DNA of 64,000 bases from Psychrobacter sp. 1044 (GCF_904846525.1 NZ_CAJHAZ010000012.1:62001-126000), one strand, 5' to 3'; positions 1-9,471 are shown, numbered from the stretch's first letter. Program-made: numbers and translations. Notes: generated by a model not told the origin, from the sequence alone.

Positions 1-225
1 ATTTTTAATCAATAGATATTCACAGTCGCCAATTGGCTCAGGATAGATACTATTAATCAAAGACAAGCGTGACCATGGAGCTACCAAAAACTTAACGTAA
101 TCTCGCTTTTCTTGATTTAACAGATCAACATCAAGAACTTTATTAGCTTCGCCCCATTTTTCAATAGTGCGCTTACGGCGGTTAATGCCTCTTATTTTGC
201 GATATCTTAATACGTTGTTTTTCAT
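1..225 (-). CDS. hypothetical protein, 3' part cut by window edge
   Basis: An open frame on the minus strand starts with ATG at 225 and runs off the left edge, giving 75 visible residues (MKNNVLRYRKIRGINRRKRT...). The N-terminus is very basic (RYRKIRGINRRKR), followed by a mixed stretch with one Trp-Gly pair and a later Pro-Trp-Ser. I do not recognise a family. It lies 36 bases downstream of the secreted-protein gene ending at 262 and could be its operon partner. A GAG-type Shine-Dalgarno (GAGTGAGCT) precedes the ATG. Function unknown; the rest of the gene is needed. Confidence 0.55.
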   Translation of the reverse strand, partial: MKNNVLRYRKIRGINRRKRTIEKWGEANKVLDVDLLNQEKRDYVKFLVAPWSRLSLINSIYPEPIGDCEYLLIKN

Positions 226-261
226 AGCTCACTCTATTTTTTGATACGCTTAAATCAAGCC

Positions 262-1023
262 TTAGGGCTCCTCACATACCATCTTCAAGCTCTTACCAAA
301 TATGGTTTTATTGAGCTGATTGTAGTTGTTAAAGACTTTTTCAGAGTCAGCATGATAGATCTGATCGTTAACACAATTACCAAAGCCAAAAGTTATCAAG
401 TTTATTCTGGCATACTTAGCAGAGTTACTTACCTTTTCTTCCTGATAGCGCTGGGTCGCAATTTTACGATATCGTTCTAGTTCATCAGCCCCATACTCGC
501 TTGTTTCCAGAATTTGCTCTTCAACAAACTGTTTCCATCTATTTTGCACCGCCGCTTCGTTCTGCATGAAAGGTTCAATATAGTTTTTACACATCTGAGG
601 GCTTTGTTTGAGGGCTTCACTAGGGTTTAGATAGCCTAAAATGACTAATCGATCTTTTTCATACTCTGCATCAATCGTTTTGAGTAAGTTTTGTTTATAG
701 CCTTTCGCTTCAGGTACAACATCAAGACGCTCAGTATCACGCTTTACTTGCTTATACTCTTCGGTCGAGACATCTAAGTCTTTCATAGATAGTTTATCTA
801 GCGCATCAACACTCATGGGTGAAGAGAAGCTTTCCAGATTTAATCTGGTTAAACGATCCAATACGAGATGGGAATTTTTGATTTGCTTGGCGCTGTACTT
901 TTTATTATCAAAACTCCCTTTCATATCGCATAGATCGTCTTGCCATTTGTAGACTTCGGCTGTTGCAATACTAGGCACAGTCAGTAATACGCTTACCGCT
1001 ATCAACGAATACCTTTTCATCAT
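262..1023 (-). CDS. secreted four-cysteine protein, copy A (unknown function)
   Basis: This is a predicted exported protein of about 253 residues. A signal peptide (MMKRYSLIAVSVLLTVPSIATA) precedes the mature start EVYKW. I chose the start at 1023 (or 1020) because AAGGA sits 5-8 bases upstream; the longer frame from 1041 would place that site inside the coding region. Four cysteines (DLCDM, QMCKN, GNCVN, MVCEE) are shared in position with the neighbouring paralogue at 1217-1987, suggesting two disulfides in the periplasm. The middle is charged and probably helical. The two proteins share long blocks such as SAKQIKNSH/TAKQIENSH and LNPSEALKQSP/RNPSKALKQSP, so they come from a tandem duplication. 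No catalytic motif is visible and I do not know the family. Confidence 0.8.
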   Translation of the reverse strand: MMKRYSLIAVSVLLTVPSIATAEVYKWQDDLCDMKGSFDNKKYSAKQIKNSHLVLDRLTRLNLESFSSPMSVDALDKLSMKDLDVSTEEYKQVKRDTERLDVVPEAKGYKQNLLKTIDAEYEKDRLVILGYLNPSEALKQSPQMCKNYIEPFMQNEAAVQNRWKQFVEEQILETSEYGADELERYRKIATQRYQEEKVSNSAKYARINLITFGFGNCVNDQIYHADSEKVFNNYNQLNKTIFGKSLKMVCEEP

Positions 1024-1216
1024 TGGAGTCCTTTTTTTCATTCGCCTTGCTTATTTTGATATTTATTAATCGAGCAAACATTTAACTCACTATTCTTTTT
1101 AGGATGCTTTTTAAAGCCAGTCAAATTGAATTAAACAATCAACCATACTTTATTGATACCAACGATCTGATACTTTCTACCTTTGATGATCTCTATTTTT
1201 TACTTTTGCAAGAGGT

Positions 1217-1987
1217 CTACTCTTGGTGCATTGCGCATTGCGCTGTGTATTTACCGTCAAATACTTTATGATTAAGCTTTGCATAATTAGCAGACACTGT
1301 CTTTAGCTCAGGGCGATAAGCGGTACTCTTAACACAGTTGTAAAACCCAGAAGACACAATAGCGTTTCGCGCATAAAAATAATCACTCAGTGACTTTTGT
1401 TCTTGATAATCTCTCATCTCAATCTTACGATAAAACTCATCACCCAAATCACCTGTACGTACTTTATCTTGAATATTTTCTTCAACCACTTGCTGCCATT
1501 TATTCTGCACTGCCGTTTCATCTTGCAATAAAGCCTCTACATAATGCTGACACATTGGCGGGCTTTGCTTAAGCGCTTTACTAGGATTGCGATAAGCCAA
1601 AATAGCCAATTGTGCCGTTTTATATTCGCCATCAATAGTCTTAAGTAGCTGTTGTTTATACTTCTGTGCTTCGGGAACTAACTCAAGTTGCTCTATATTA
1701 CTTTTAGCTTGCTTATACTCTTTAGTCAGTACCTCTGGGTCTTTCGACGATATATTGTCTAAAAAAAGATTACTCATAGGCTCAGAAAAGCTTTCAAGAT
1801 TTGCTCTCGTCAAACTGTTCAATACGAAATGAGAATTCTCTATTTGTTTGGCAGTATATTTATTATTATCAAAATCACCTTGATATTGACAAGACTTCAT
1901 TTCCGAGCGCCACTCATAAGTCTGCGCTTGGGCGCTAGTGGTGACTGCTATTGCGCCTAATAAAGCTGCTACAGTAAAATTTTTCAT
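1217..1987 (-). CDS. secreted four-cysteine protein, copy B (unknown function)
   Basis: A 256-residue exported protein, paralogous to the gene just downstream (262-1023). The signal peptide MKNFTVAALLGAIAVTTSAQA is followed by QTYEW. The start is supported by AAAGGA eight bases upstream. Conserved cysteines occur at KSCQY, PMCQH, YNCVK and QCAMH. The pairwise similarity to copy A runs the whole length, with the strongest stretch around FDNNKYTAKQIENSHFVLNS and the weakest at the C-terminus. The 229 bases between the copies hold no gene. I infer a soluble periplasmic or secreted protein; the role is unknown. Confidence 0.8.
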   Translation of the reverse strand: MKNFTVAALLGAIAVTTSAQAQTYEWRSEMKSCQYQGDFDNNKYTAKQIENSHFVLNSLTRANLESFSEPMSNLFLDNISSKDPEVLTKEYKQAKSNIEQLELVPEAQKYKQQLLKTIDGEYKTAQLAILAYRNPSKALKQSPPMCQHYVEALLQDETAVQNKWQQVVEENIQDKVRTGDLGDEFYRKIEMRDYQEQKSLSDYFYARNAIVSSGFYNCVKSTAYRPELKTVSANYAKLNHKVFDGKYTAQCAMHQE

Positions 1988-2365
1988 TCTATAAGTCCTT
2001 TTATTTTTTTATTTCAACGGCTTTCGGGCGCAACCCATCCCCTTACATCAATCTTACCAGTGACAGCAGCAGAGATTAAAACGGTGCGGAGTCTTACATC
2101 AATTGAAATTAATTATGGATAGACACCAAATACTAACGCTGCTATCTGATAGCCGCTGGTGCGACCCAACTGCAAGCCTTGCGCTTGTATTTGAGTGACA
2201 ACATCAGTTTGGAGTACAGATTCTTAGGTGACGTCGCGGCTTATGGCATTTTCTTATTTTTACTTTTGTTAAACGGTATATAAATATAGCAGACAAAATA
2301 TCAGCTAGCGCTGGCAAAACCCTTTGTATGTTCCATATATTACATATAGCCGATAACCGCTATTT
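1988..2365. other. gene-poor interval with hsdS remnant
   Basis: No intact gene. Bases 2014-2093 contain a stranded hsdS 3' end (listed separately). A short plus-strand frame around 2136-2282 could be a decayed piece of another gene, but it has no start or family match I can defend. Confidence 0.5.
2014..2093 (-). pseudogene. remnant of a type I restriction hsdS C-terminus
   Basis: Read on the minus strand this stretch gives RTVLISAAVTGKIDVRGW followed by VAPESR and a TGA stop at 2014-2016. This nearly duplicates the C-terminal end of the HsdS at 4024-5395 (RTALISAAVTGKIDVRGW). At the DNA level the two tails match closely between about 2045-2088 and 4061-4104. Upstream of 2093 the similarity to hsdS stops. 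It is therefore a stranded tail in the same orientation as the main hsdS, about 2 kb away, and marks a past recombination or insertion at this locus. Confidence 0.75.
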
Positions 2366-3094
2366 CTATTCTTTAAACGATTCTTCAAATTTATCTATGT
2401 ATGATAGAAAAGCTGGAACCTCTTCAGATTTTGATCTGATACTAATATTTTCAAGAATACGACGGACAATATGTAGGTTTTTAATATCCTTAAGTGTTAT
2501 AAATATAAGCATCATGTCTCTAACGACAGGAATAACTTGCTCCAAAATTTTAGGGTTATCACTCAGCTGAAAACGAAAAGATATTTTATTTAGTACTATC
2601 AATCTATTAGAAAGATTCGGATCCATTTGAAGAATCTCATACTTTAATAATAATGCTTCAAGTACTGCAACCTCTGTCAATTCATCGGTACAATCAATCC
2701 CTTCATCCACTACTGAGTCTATAATTTTTAAAGATTTATTGTATTCTTTCAATCCATATAGTGCTCTGGCTTTATCAGTATATGCCGCTCTTATAATTTT
2801 TTTATTATAGCCATCATGAATATCTTCAGGAAGATTTCCATGAGTATAAATATCAATAATTTTTTCACAAACTGATATAGCATTTTGATATTCTTCAAGC
2901 ATAATAAGGCTTGTTGTTTTCCATGTTAAAGCAGCTTTGGCATGGGCGCGCTCTTGTGAATATTCGCTATCAATGTATTGACAATATAAGTTATCAGCCA
3001 GCTCAATAGCCTCATGATAACTATCTTTAAGAAAAAGTTTTTGAACATTTCCTGCCATTTTGGCAGATTTAGATTTTAAAAACCAAAACATCAT
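2366..3094 (-). CDS. TPR-like helical repeat protein
   Basis: A 242-residue protein without a signal peptide. It reads as a succession of amphipathic helix pairs typical of tetratricopeptide-like repeats: YHEAIELADNLY (about 25-37), EYQNAISVCEKII (about 67-80) and EYNKSLKIIDSVV (about 115-128), with an intervening TDKARALYGLKEYNKS matching the small/large residue pattern of TPR helix A-B. The C-terminal 100 residues are helical and Leu/Ile-rich but not clearly TPR. It begins MMFWF behind AAAGG, so either Met may be used. Likely a cytoplasmic protein-interaction scaffold; specific partner unknown. It is AT-rich compared with the core genes, consistent with acquired DNA. Confidence 0.7.
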   Translation of the reverse strand: MMFWFLKSKSAKMAGNVQKLFLKDSYHEAIELADNLYCQYIDSEYSQERAHAKAALTWKTTSLIMLEEYQNAISVCEKIIDIYTHGNLPEDIHDGYNKKIIRAAYTDKARALYGLKEYNKSLKIIDSVVDEGIDCTDELTEVAVLEALLLKYEILQMDPNLSNRLIVLNKISFRFQLSDNPKILEQVIPVVRDMMLIFITLKDIKNLHIVRRILENISIRSKSEEVPAFLSYIDKFEESFKE

Positions 3095-3351
3095 CTAGCC
3101 TTTTTATACAGTCTATTTTTCAAATAACCAATACTATGTTAGTTGCTATATCATCTAGCATCTTTGGTATAAAAGCATGCTGGACGATGCTAGCATAAAA
3201 ACAAAACAATTGTACATTAAGAATAAAAAATCATCCTACTTTTGGGTCGATTATCTAACGCTATGTGCTTACCATAGAATATGTTGTGTCTCATTGCTTT
3301 ACTTTAATCAACCACACTTTATTCACTTCTGCTATTGTGTGTGGGCGTCCA

Positions 3352-3966
3352 TTAATAACCACGTTCATTTAATCGTCTATATTGATCACAGCCATATTGA
3401 TGACCCTTGTCACACGTTTTCCCGTACCATTCCTTTGCTGTAGATCGGTTTCTCTTAAGACCACCAAAACCTTCTTCATAAAAGTATCCAAGCATCCCTT
3501 GACCTTGTATGCTTCCTTGTTTTGCTGCCTTTTGAAACATTTTTCTTGCCAGCACAAGATCTTGACGAACACCTTCACCTTTGTAATATATTATACCAAC
3601 CTTAACTTGGTACTCTTCATTACCTTGGTTTGCCCATTTTTTCATATCGGCCAAACTATCCTTAGCGTCAGAATATTTATTCTCATAGGATAAACGGCTA
3701 CTTAGCGAGCCTATCTTATATTTTTTTTGCTTGGCATGAGCACTTAGGTTATCAATAGCTTTGGATATCTCATCATTACTATATACAGTAGCACCACTAT
3801 TGGTAGCATATATATTGCGACTAGAACCATAACTTGCAGACGTAGAATCATTGCTAGTCGTGTGGGTCAAAGTGTTATTTTGTTGGAAAGTAGTTTCGAC
3901 AGCGCCACTCGCTTGGGCTGTACCTATTCCTAATAGTATCAATAGTAATCTTTTCATAACTTTCAT
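3352..3966 (-). CDS. Sel1-repeat exported protein
   Basis: About 204 residues. The open frame extends to a TTG at 3981, but ATG at 3966 (MKVMKRLLL) or 3957 (MKRLLLILLGIGTAQASGA) is a more natural start of the signal peptide. An N-terminal Ser/Thr/Asn-rich region (about 25-65) is followed by a Sel1/TPR-like C-terminal half: YQVKVGIIYYKGEGVRQD, LARKMFQKAAKQG, GQGMLGYFYEEGFGG and TAKEWYGKTCDKG. These are the G-x-x-Y-x-x-G-x-G and A-x-x-W-Y/F-x-K-A-A patterns of Sel1 repeats. Two cysteines near the end may pair. Sel1 proteins act as periplasmic scaffolds in many bacteria; no specific role can be read here. It sits just downstream of the broken hsdS. Confidence 0.75.
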   Translation of the reverse strand: MKVMKRLLLILLGIGTAQASGAVETTFQQNNTLTHTTSNDSTSASYGSSRNIYATNSGATVYSNDEISKAIDNLSAHAKQKKYKIGSLSSRLSYENKYSDAKDSLADMKKWANQGNEEYQVKVGIIYYKGEGVRQDLVLARKMFQKAAKQGSIQGQGMLGYFYEEGFGGLKRNRSTAKEWYGKTCDKGHQYGCDQYRRLNERGY

Positions 3967-4023
3967 ACCTATGCCAGTCAACTTTAATAAAGTACTCTTA
4001 TAGCTCGTAATTTTAGTCGTACA

Positions 4024-5395
4024 TTACGAAGCTTTATTGTCAGCTGCCCTCCAACCCCTCACATCAATCTTACCCGTAACCGCAGCAGATATTAAAGCGG
4101 TGCGGCGTTCTTTAAGCAACTCGACTTGCTGTTCTGATTTGATGGATAAATTTTGAAAAACTGTTTCACTATTATTCAGAAAATCAACTATTTCAACCAA
4201 TTCATTTTTAGGTGGCATAGGCAATGCCACTGACTCAATCCCTTCACCAGAAATATTAGGCTGATTGGTAATAGTCATATTATTTTTGAACTGTGCTTTA
4301 AAGCTGCTACTTAATGAAGAATACAAGATAAAATCGGCTAACAGCTCTGATTTGAGCTTTAAAAAACCCACTCTCTGATTAACTATAAGGCATAGCTTCT
4401 AGCTTCGGTATTTTTGCAACTTTTATGCCTCCTGAAATAATAGGACGAGTCATAGCAAAAACCAAATCGTTCTCTTCAACTTTATACTCTAAATGCTTTT
4501 CTACAAAGGATAACGGCAGAAAAGACTCATCATCAAAATTCAGTTGAAGATGTGACACATTTGATATTTTTAAAACAGGATAACCTGAGTCAATAAAATC
4601 ATCGCTTTTGAAAGCAAAACCTCCCATAATTTTTCCATAATGTTTAATTCTTTTAACCTCCCAATGCTCAGGCACTTCCCCCAACCATTCAACGCCCGAG
4701 TCTTTCATCGGTGCGTCAGGGTTTAAGCCTTTAGTCACCGCATGACTAATGACGGCTTGGCGCTTTTCTTTTAACAGTTGGATAAGGGTTTGCTGTTTTT
4801 CGATTAGGGTATCGATTTGGGCGGTTTCATGGTCGAGAAATTTGGCGATTTGGGTTTGCTCAATTAGCGGTGGTGAAGCGTAAGAAAAATTTACGAATGT
4901 ATCTTGATACAAATGTACTATCGTACTGCCAGTTTTAAAATAGTCGAAAAACTTTTTAAAAACAGTTGATTCTAACAACCAAAAATAAAATTCCGTTGTA
5001 AAACCATTGCTTAAAGGACGGACAACAAACACACCGCTATTAAGAGTGGCTTTTTCATCTACTCCCAGCCCTTGAACCAATGCTATTTTGCCAATAGTTC
5101 CATCCTTAGTAAGAAGAAGATCGCCATTTTGTAGTTGGATGTATGGGTCTTGCTCATAACGAGCTAAATCACAGTGATAACAATCTTTCCAAGAAATTAC
5201 AGAGCTTTTAAAATCACTACCAGTTACTAGATAAGGCCCCACATCTGTAAAGTCATCTGTTTTTAGGCCATGCCAACCAACTCTAGCTTTTACATAAGCC
5301 TCATACTTAACTTTAGTAAGACTCCAGTGTGCTGGATATTCTCTGACCCACATTAATTCAGAATCTAGGTACTCACTATATTTATCTTGTACCAT
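4024..5395 (-). pseudogene. hsdS: type I restriction-modification specificity subunit HsdS, frameshifted
   Basis: Two minus-strand frames together make one HsdS. Frame 1 (5395-4379, 338 residues) holds the first target recognition domain, the central conserved helices (TQIAKFLDHETAQIDTLIEK, LLKEKRQAVISHAV) and the start of the second recognition domain (GVEWLGEVPEHWEVKR). It stops at TAA right after EAMPYS. Frame 2 carries on with VNQRVGFLKLKSELL, the typical mid-domain NQRVG motif, and the second conserved helix (NSETVFQNLSIKSEQQVELL) to the end at 4024. The net shift is +1 (or -2) near 4381. As read, HsdS lacks half of recognition domain 2 and the C-terminal helix that contacts HsdM. A sequencing error cannot be excluded. 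Its ATG overlaps the hsdM stop by one base (TAATG). Confidence 0.85.
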
Positions 5396-7791
5396 TATGA
5401 ATGCACCTCACCCAATAACTGCATAATCTCGCTACTGACAGCATCTAAGTCTGCATCGATCTCAGCAAGCGCGCGCGGCGGCTCATACACATAGAAATGA
5501 CGGTTAAACGGTATCTCAAAGCCCACAATGCCGACCTCTTCATCAATGGCATCTGTCTTGTCGCTATTGATCCACGCATCAGGCACATGCAGCTGTACTT
5601 CACGGGCGAAGTAACTTTCAATCAGCTCAGTGGTCGTCACTTCAGGATTCAGCGGTACGTTTTCATAATCGCGTAAATCGCTGTCTGTTTGGAACTCTAC
5701 AATTTTGGTCTTGCTGGCAGGATCGGTATAACTAAACGCACCATAGAGCGGGTTAGCAACCTTCACCACTTTTTTGATGACGGGTTCTGCTTCAGGATTT
5801 TTCCACGTGATCGCATCTAGCAGCTGTTTCTTTTCTTTAGTGTCCAAGCTCATATCAAGACTGGCATCAGCGTCTTTTAACGCTTGTTTAAACACTTTAT
5901 CAAACTCATTAAAATCATCAAACTGGCGCGCGCCGATAGCCGCTTGTAGCGCTTTGGCTTTCGTCATGATCTCAAGCTGATCTTGCCAGAGCTTGGCCGC
6001 TAGTACGTCTTTGATTTGGGTTTCCTTTAGCTCGGAGAAGTCAGCCTTGATCATCGCACGCGCCTCAGTCGTGACCGCCGATAAGTCGCCATAGTTACTT
6101 GTATCAGAATCGGTGTCGCTAGCCGTCGTCCAGTCATTACCAAAGGCCTCATATAGCGCTGGCATGACCATATCGAACGGTTTAGGCGCATAGCGTAAGC
6201 TATCAATGGCGCTGTCAGAGAGCTGAGCAGACAGACGTAGCGGACGCTCAATGGTGATGCGGCGATAGCCAAACTCATGGGTTTTAAAGATTTTACTGGC
6301 AAAGGTCTTGGCGGGTTCCGCTTTAGGATTGGCAGATTGACGGCCACGGTTAGACTTCACCTCTTCAGGCTTATCTAGCACACGCGCATCGACCACTTCA
6401 AAGTCACCAAAGCTACGGATAATAGTCTTGATGTCATCATCAGACATCTCATTACGCTTAGAGCCCAATGATTTACGCATCTTGCCGTATAGGTTACTAC
6501 CATCAATCAATTGCACGTGACCTTTACGCGCGCGTGCTTTCTTATTGCTGAGTACCCAGACATAGGTAGCGATACCCGTGTTATAGAACATATCAGTTGG
6601 CAAGGCGATGATCGCCTCTAGTAGGTCGGCCTCAAGGATATAACGGCGGATCTCACTCTCGCCACTCCCTGCGCCGCCTGTGAATAGCGGTGAACCATTT
6701 AAGATGATACCGATACGGCTGCCTTGGTTGCTGTTTTGAGTGCTGCTGCTATCTGTCGCTTTATCATCAACAGTAATCGGACGCATCTTGCTAATCAGAT
6801 GCATCAAGAATAATAGCGAGCCATCGGACACACGCGGCAAGCCCGCCCCAAAACGACCGTCAAAGCCTTTTTGCGTATGCTCATCGTTAATCTCACCTGA
6901 TATCTTTTTCCAATCTACCCCAAATGGCGGATTCGATAGCATGTAGTCGAATTTTTCAGCGACCAGCTGATCGCTAGACAAGGTATTGCCCAGCTTAATG
7001 TTATTGACCTCTTGCCCTTTGATCAGCATGTCGGCTTTACAGATGGCATAAGACTCAGGGTTGAGCTCTTGGCCATAGGTACGCATGACCGCCTCAGGGT
7101 TAAGCTCTAGCACGTATTCCATACCAGAGGATAAGAAACCGCCCGTCCCCGCTGTAGGGTCATATATGGTGCGAATAATGCCGTCTTTGGTCAGTGCATC
7201 ATCATCTTCCATAAATACCAATGAGGTAGTTAGGCGTACGATATCGCGCGGCGTAAAATGCTCTCCTGCGGTTTCGTTTGAGCTTTCAGCAAAGCGGCGA
7301 ATCAACTCTTCAAACACAAAGCCCATTTCATGGTTAGAGATTGCCTCAGGGCTTAGATCGGTATTGGCGAACTTCTGCACCACTTTATACAGTAAATTGG
7401 CGTCCGCCAGTTGCCCGACAAACTCTTCAAACTTGAAATGCTCGAATATTTCGCGCGCGTCTTTAGAGAAGGATTGCACGTACGTATTGAGGTTATCCTT
7501 GATATCGCTTTGACCCATCTTGCTCAAATCCATGGGCGAGATATTGTAAAAAGGTCGCTTGCTGGCACGAATGATGAACTTCTCTTGCGCTTCCTCAGGC
7601 AGACCCATATCAGCGATACGCTGACTTTCAGCGACCACAGCGGCTTTGGTGTCTGTTAATACGCACTCTAGGCGGCGCAATAGCGTAAATGGCAGAATAA
7701 TACGCCCGTATTGTGATTGCTTAAAATCGCCGCGCAATAAGTCAGCGACAGACCAGATAAAAGCGGCAGTTTGAGAGAAGTTTTTGGTCAT
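5395..7791 (-). CDS. hsdM: type I restriction-modification methyltransferase subunit HsdM
   Basis: About 798 residues from ATG at 7791 ([21 protein letters not shown]). The longer frame to 7887 adds an unlikely leader. HsdM transfers a methyl group from S-adenosylmethionine to N6 of adenine within the sequence chosen by HsdS. The N-terminal helical HsdM domain covers roughly 1-150. The Rossmann methyltransferase follows, with motif [11 protein letters not shown] (about 210-220) and motif [12 protein letters not shown] (about 300). The C-terminal third ([15 protein letters not shown] region onward) is longer than in the short HsdM proteins. It overlaps hsdS by one base (translational coupling). 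No hsdR is next to it on either side, so in this window it is a methylase without a nuclease. Confidence 0.93.
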   Translation of the reverse strand: MTKNFSQTAAFIWSVADLLRGDFKQSQYGRIILPFTLLRRLECVLTDTKAAVVAESQRIADMGLPEEAQEKFIIRASKRPFYNISPMDLSKMGQSDIKDNLNTYVQSFSKDAREIFEHFKFEEFVGQLADANLLYKVVQKFANTDLSPEAISNHEMGFVFEELIRRFAESSNETAGEHFTPRDIVRLTTSLVFMEDDDALTKDGIIRTIYDPTAGTGGFLSSGMEYVLELNPEAVMRTYGQELNPESYAICKADMLIKGQEVNNIKLGNTLSSDQLVAEKFDYMLSNPPFGVDWKKISGEINDEHTQKGFDGRFGAGLPRVSDGSLLFLMHLISKMRPITVDDKATDSSSTQNSNQGSRIGIILNGSPLFTGGAGSGESEIRRYILEADLLEAIIALPTDMFYNTGIATYVWVLSNKKARARKGHVQLIDGSNLYGKMRKSLGSKRNEMSDDDIKTIIRSFGDFEVVDARVLDKPEEVKSNRGRQSANPKAEPAKTFASKIFKTHEFGYRRITIERPLRLSAQLSDSAIDSLRYAPKPFDMVMPALYEAFGNDWTTASDTDSDTSNYGDLSAVTTEARAMIKADFSELKETQIKDVLAAKLWQDQLEIMTKAKALQAAIGARQFDDFNEFDKVFKQALKDADASLDMSLDTKEKKQLLDAITWKNPEAEPVIKKVVKVANPLYGAFSYTDPASKTKIVEFQTDSDLRDYENVPLNPEVTTTELIESYFAREVQLHVPDAWINSDKTDAIDEEVGIVGFEIPFNRHFYVYEPPRALAEIDADLDAVSSEIMQLLGEVHS

Positions 7792-7992
7792 GGGAGTATC
7801 TTTTGGTTGTTGGGCAAGAATAGAATTTTTGGATTGTCTGTCAGCAATGAGGAGAGACCCCAATCCTAGACAAAATACACCTATCATAAGGGTATTCGAT
7901 ATTACTCGGCAAGCTTGAATGTGAGATTTATGGAAATAGTCAGCTCTATCATCGTACAGACGGTCGAGAGCTATGTGCGTTTAGCCATTTAG

Positions 7993-8014
7993 CCCATGCA
8001 AACAAAGGGCAAGT
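7993..8014 (+). repeat. 22-bp direct repeat, left copy
   Basis: The word cccatgcaaacaaag followed by ggcaagt recurs at 8713-8734 with a single mismatch (g to t). The copies are 720 bases apart in the same orientation and bracket most of the repeat-rich interval upstream of hsdM. Confidence 0.65.
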
Positions 8015-8355
8015 TATTTTAGCATCAGCACTGGCACTACCAAAGGTGAGGAAAAATATAGGAAATTCACGATATTTAGGAAAAATTTGTTGTCAGTTTT
8101 AGAAACCGATAAAGTGGAAATACCTATAAGCATCAAGGCGTGAGGACGGAAAAATAAAAGCGTTAGGAAACTTAATTAGGGAAATATGGAAGAAAAAAGG
8201 AAAAGTTAGGCACCAAAAAAGGCGTTTTTCTCTTGGTGCTAAAATCGCAAACCTATATCGGTACTGACTCACAGAGGAACCAAGCAGGCACCAAGGAACC
8301 AAAAAAAATAGATGGAATCAGTCGAAAAATAGGAATCAAGAAAACAGCAACATTA

Positions 8356-8397
8356 GGAAGAATTTTCACCATAATTCTTCCATTATTCCAATGGAAG
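8356..8397 (+). repeat. two overlapping, mutually exclusive inverted repeats
   Basis: ggaagaatt (8356-8364) pairs with aattcttcc (8373-8381). The overlapping cttccat (8377-8383) pairs equally well with atggaag (8391-8397). Both stems use cttcc at 8377-8381, so only one can form at a time. No T-run follows, so neither is a standard terminator. If transcribed it could be a conformational switch; if not, it is simply palindromic DNA. Confidence 0.45.
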
Positions 8398-8586
8398 AAA
8401 CCGCCACAAGCTAATGAAGTTAAGTGTTAATACTGGAAGTAATAAAAGCATTAGGAAGAAAAATAACGCCAATTATGGGAATAATTCCAGCGCGGAGAAA
8501 GCGACCCAAGCACGCACCAAGCGAGCACCAAAAAATGGATATATGAGCAAATCAGCGCGTATCTATAGATGAGGCAGCAGCAACCC

Positions 8587-8625
8587 CCAATGGGGATAAC
8601 CGCCAATGGGGATAACCGCCAATGG
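8587..8625 (+). repeat. 16-bp tandem repeat, about 2.4 copies
   Basis: The unit ccaatggggataaccg occurs at 8587-8602 and 8603-8618 without mismatch, followed by the partial copy ccaatgg. It lies in the gene-free stretch upstream of hsdM. Confidence 0.7.
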
Positions 8626-8712
8626 CGCACACTAGCAGATGCACAGAAATGCATTAAAAACGCACACATTTAAACGCCATTATTGAGCATGTGCAGTCAC
8701 TAGCAAAACAAC

Positions 8713-8734
8713 CCCATGCAAACAAAGTGCAAGT
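8713..8734 (+). repeat. 22-bp direct repeat, right copy
   Basis: Partner of the copy at 7993-8014, with one mismatch. The two copies could be the scar of a duplication or the ends of a lost or decayed element. Confidence 0.65.
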
Positions 8735-9067
8735 ATAAAAAAGTATTCCTAAGTTGCTGGCATGTTGAGCAGAATTTTTGTAATCAGATTTTCTTCACTT
8801 AAACAGCAAAATATTAGCTTAGCAGTAGCAAAATGTTGTTAAATATGTTGTTAAATTAATTTATAAAAACCTCTAAAGCACTGAAAACAAAGGCTCATAG
8901 CTTTGTGATTGACTCCCGCCGAGCGCACCAATCAACGTATTTATAATCTTTGTTTCATCCTTCCTTAGTATTAACCTAAATCTCAAATATACATCAACCC
9001 CGCGCTCAAAATATTTGCGGCTTTTCTGTGCCTATAGATTTCAGAATCTCTCACCTATAACACTCGC

Positions 9068-9436
9068 CTATTCTGCTTGCTGCAAATTAGCTGCTAGCTG
9101 GGCACGGTTAGGCACACGATGATAATTAATCACAGGCACATTACCTAACAGGCGCTGACCTGAAGCAATTTTCTTATCCATCGTAATCATTGCAATTTTC
9201 CTATCTTGTTTACTGAGCAATAAGTGATTGGTCTTGCGTGTGACTCGATAATCAGGAAAATACTGTTTGATCAGCACGGAGGTTTTTTGCAGGTCGTCAT
9301 TAATAGGTTTTTTCACGCTTTTAGACGATTTATTATGAATTGTCTCACCCACTTTTACGCCGCGTGACTTTGCCAACAACCATAAAGCGGCAATAACGGC
9401 AAACAATATGACAAGCCACCAAATTCCATCTATCAT
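9068..9436 (-). CDS. small membrane-anchored protein of unknown function
   Basis: 122 residues. One N-terminal membrane helix (WWLVILFAVIAALWLLA, about 5-22) is followed by a basic soluble domain (KSSKSVKKP... DYRVTRKTNHLLLSKQDRKIAMITMD). The soluble part has alternating hydrophobic residues suggesting a small beta-sheet domain of the restriction-endonuclease-like or DUF type, but no catalytic motif can be read safely. It is transcribed divergently from the sirtuin gene, with 35 bases between the two start codons, so the two share a promoter region. Confidence 0.7.
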   Translation of the reverse strand: MIDGIWWLVILFAVIAALWLLAKSRGVKVGETIHNKSSKSVKKPINDDLQKTSVLIKQYFPDYRVTRKTNHLLLSKQDRKIAMITMDKKIASGQRLLGNVPVINYHRVPNRAQLAANLQQAE

Positions 9437-9471
9437 TAGAAGAGATATCCATTATTAGCAAGGGTTGGCTC

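Larger units (their letters stand above)
7792..9067. other. 1.3-kb gene-free, repeat-rich interval
   Basis: No convincing coding frame on either strand. The stretch is purine-rich on the plus strand and carries scattered T/ATAGGAA words (near 8058, 8076, 8163, 8329, 8353 and 8451), several GCACCAA words in both orientations (8210-8216 and inverted at 8233-8239, then 8288 and 8513), a 16-bp tandem repeat, and a 22-bp direct repeat at its two ends. It contains the hsdM promoter region but is far longer than a promoter needs. Confidence 0.6.

Noticed and set aside
2136..2282. Plus-strand fragment with YLSDNISLEYRFLGD, resembling an outer membrane beta-strand
   Set aside because: No start, about 48 codons, and similarity is too vague to name a gene.
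3155..3193. 8-bp inverted repeat (ctagcatc/gatgctag) upstream of the TPR-like gene
   Set aside because: Loop of 23 bases and no T-run; could be chance in AT-rich DNA.
8900..8935. Possible tRNA 3' end (ccgccgagcgcacca) as an attachment site
   Set aside because: No acceptor partner, anticodon or T-loop can be folded around it and no second copy was seen.
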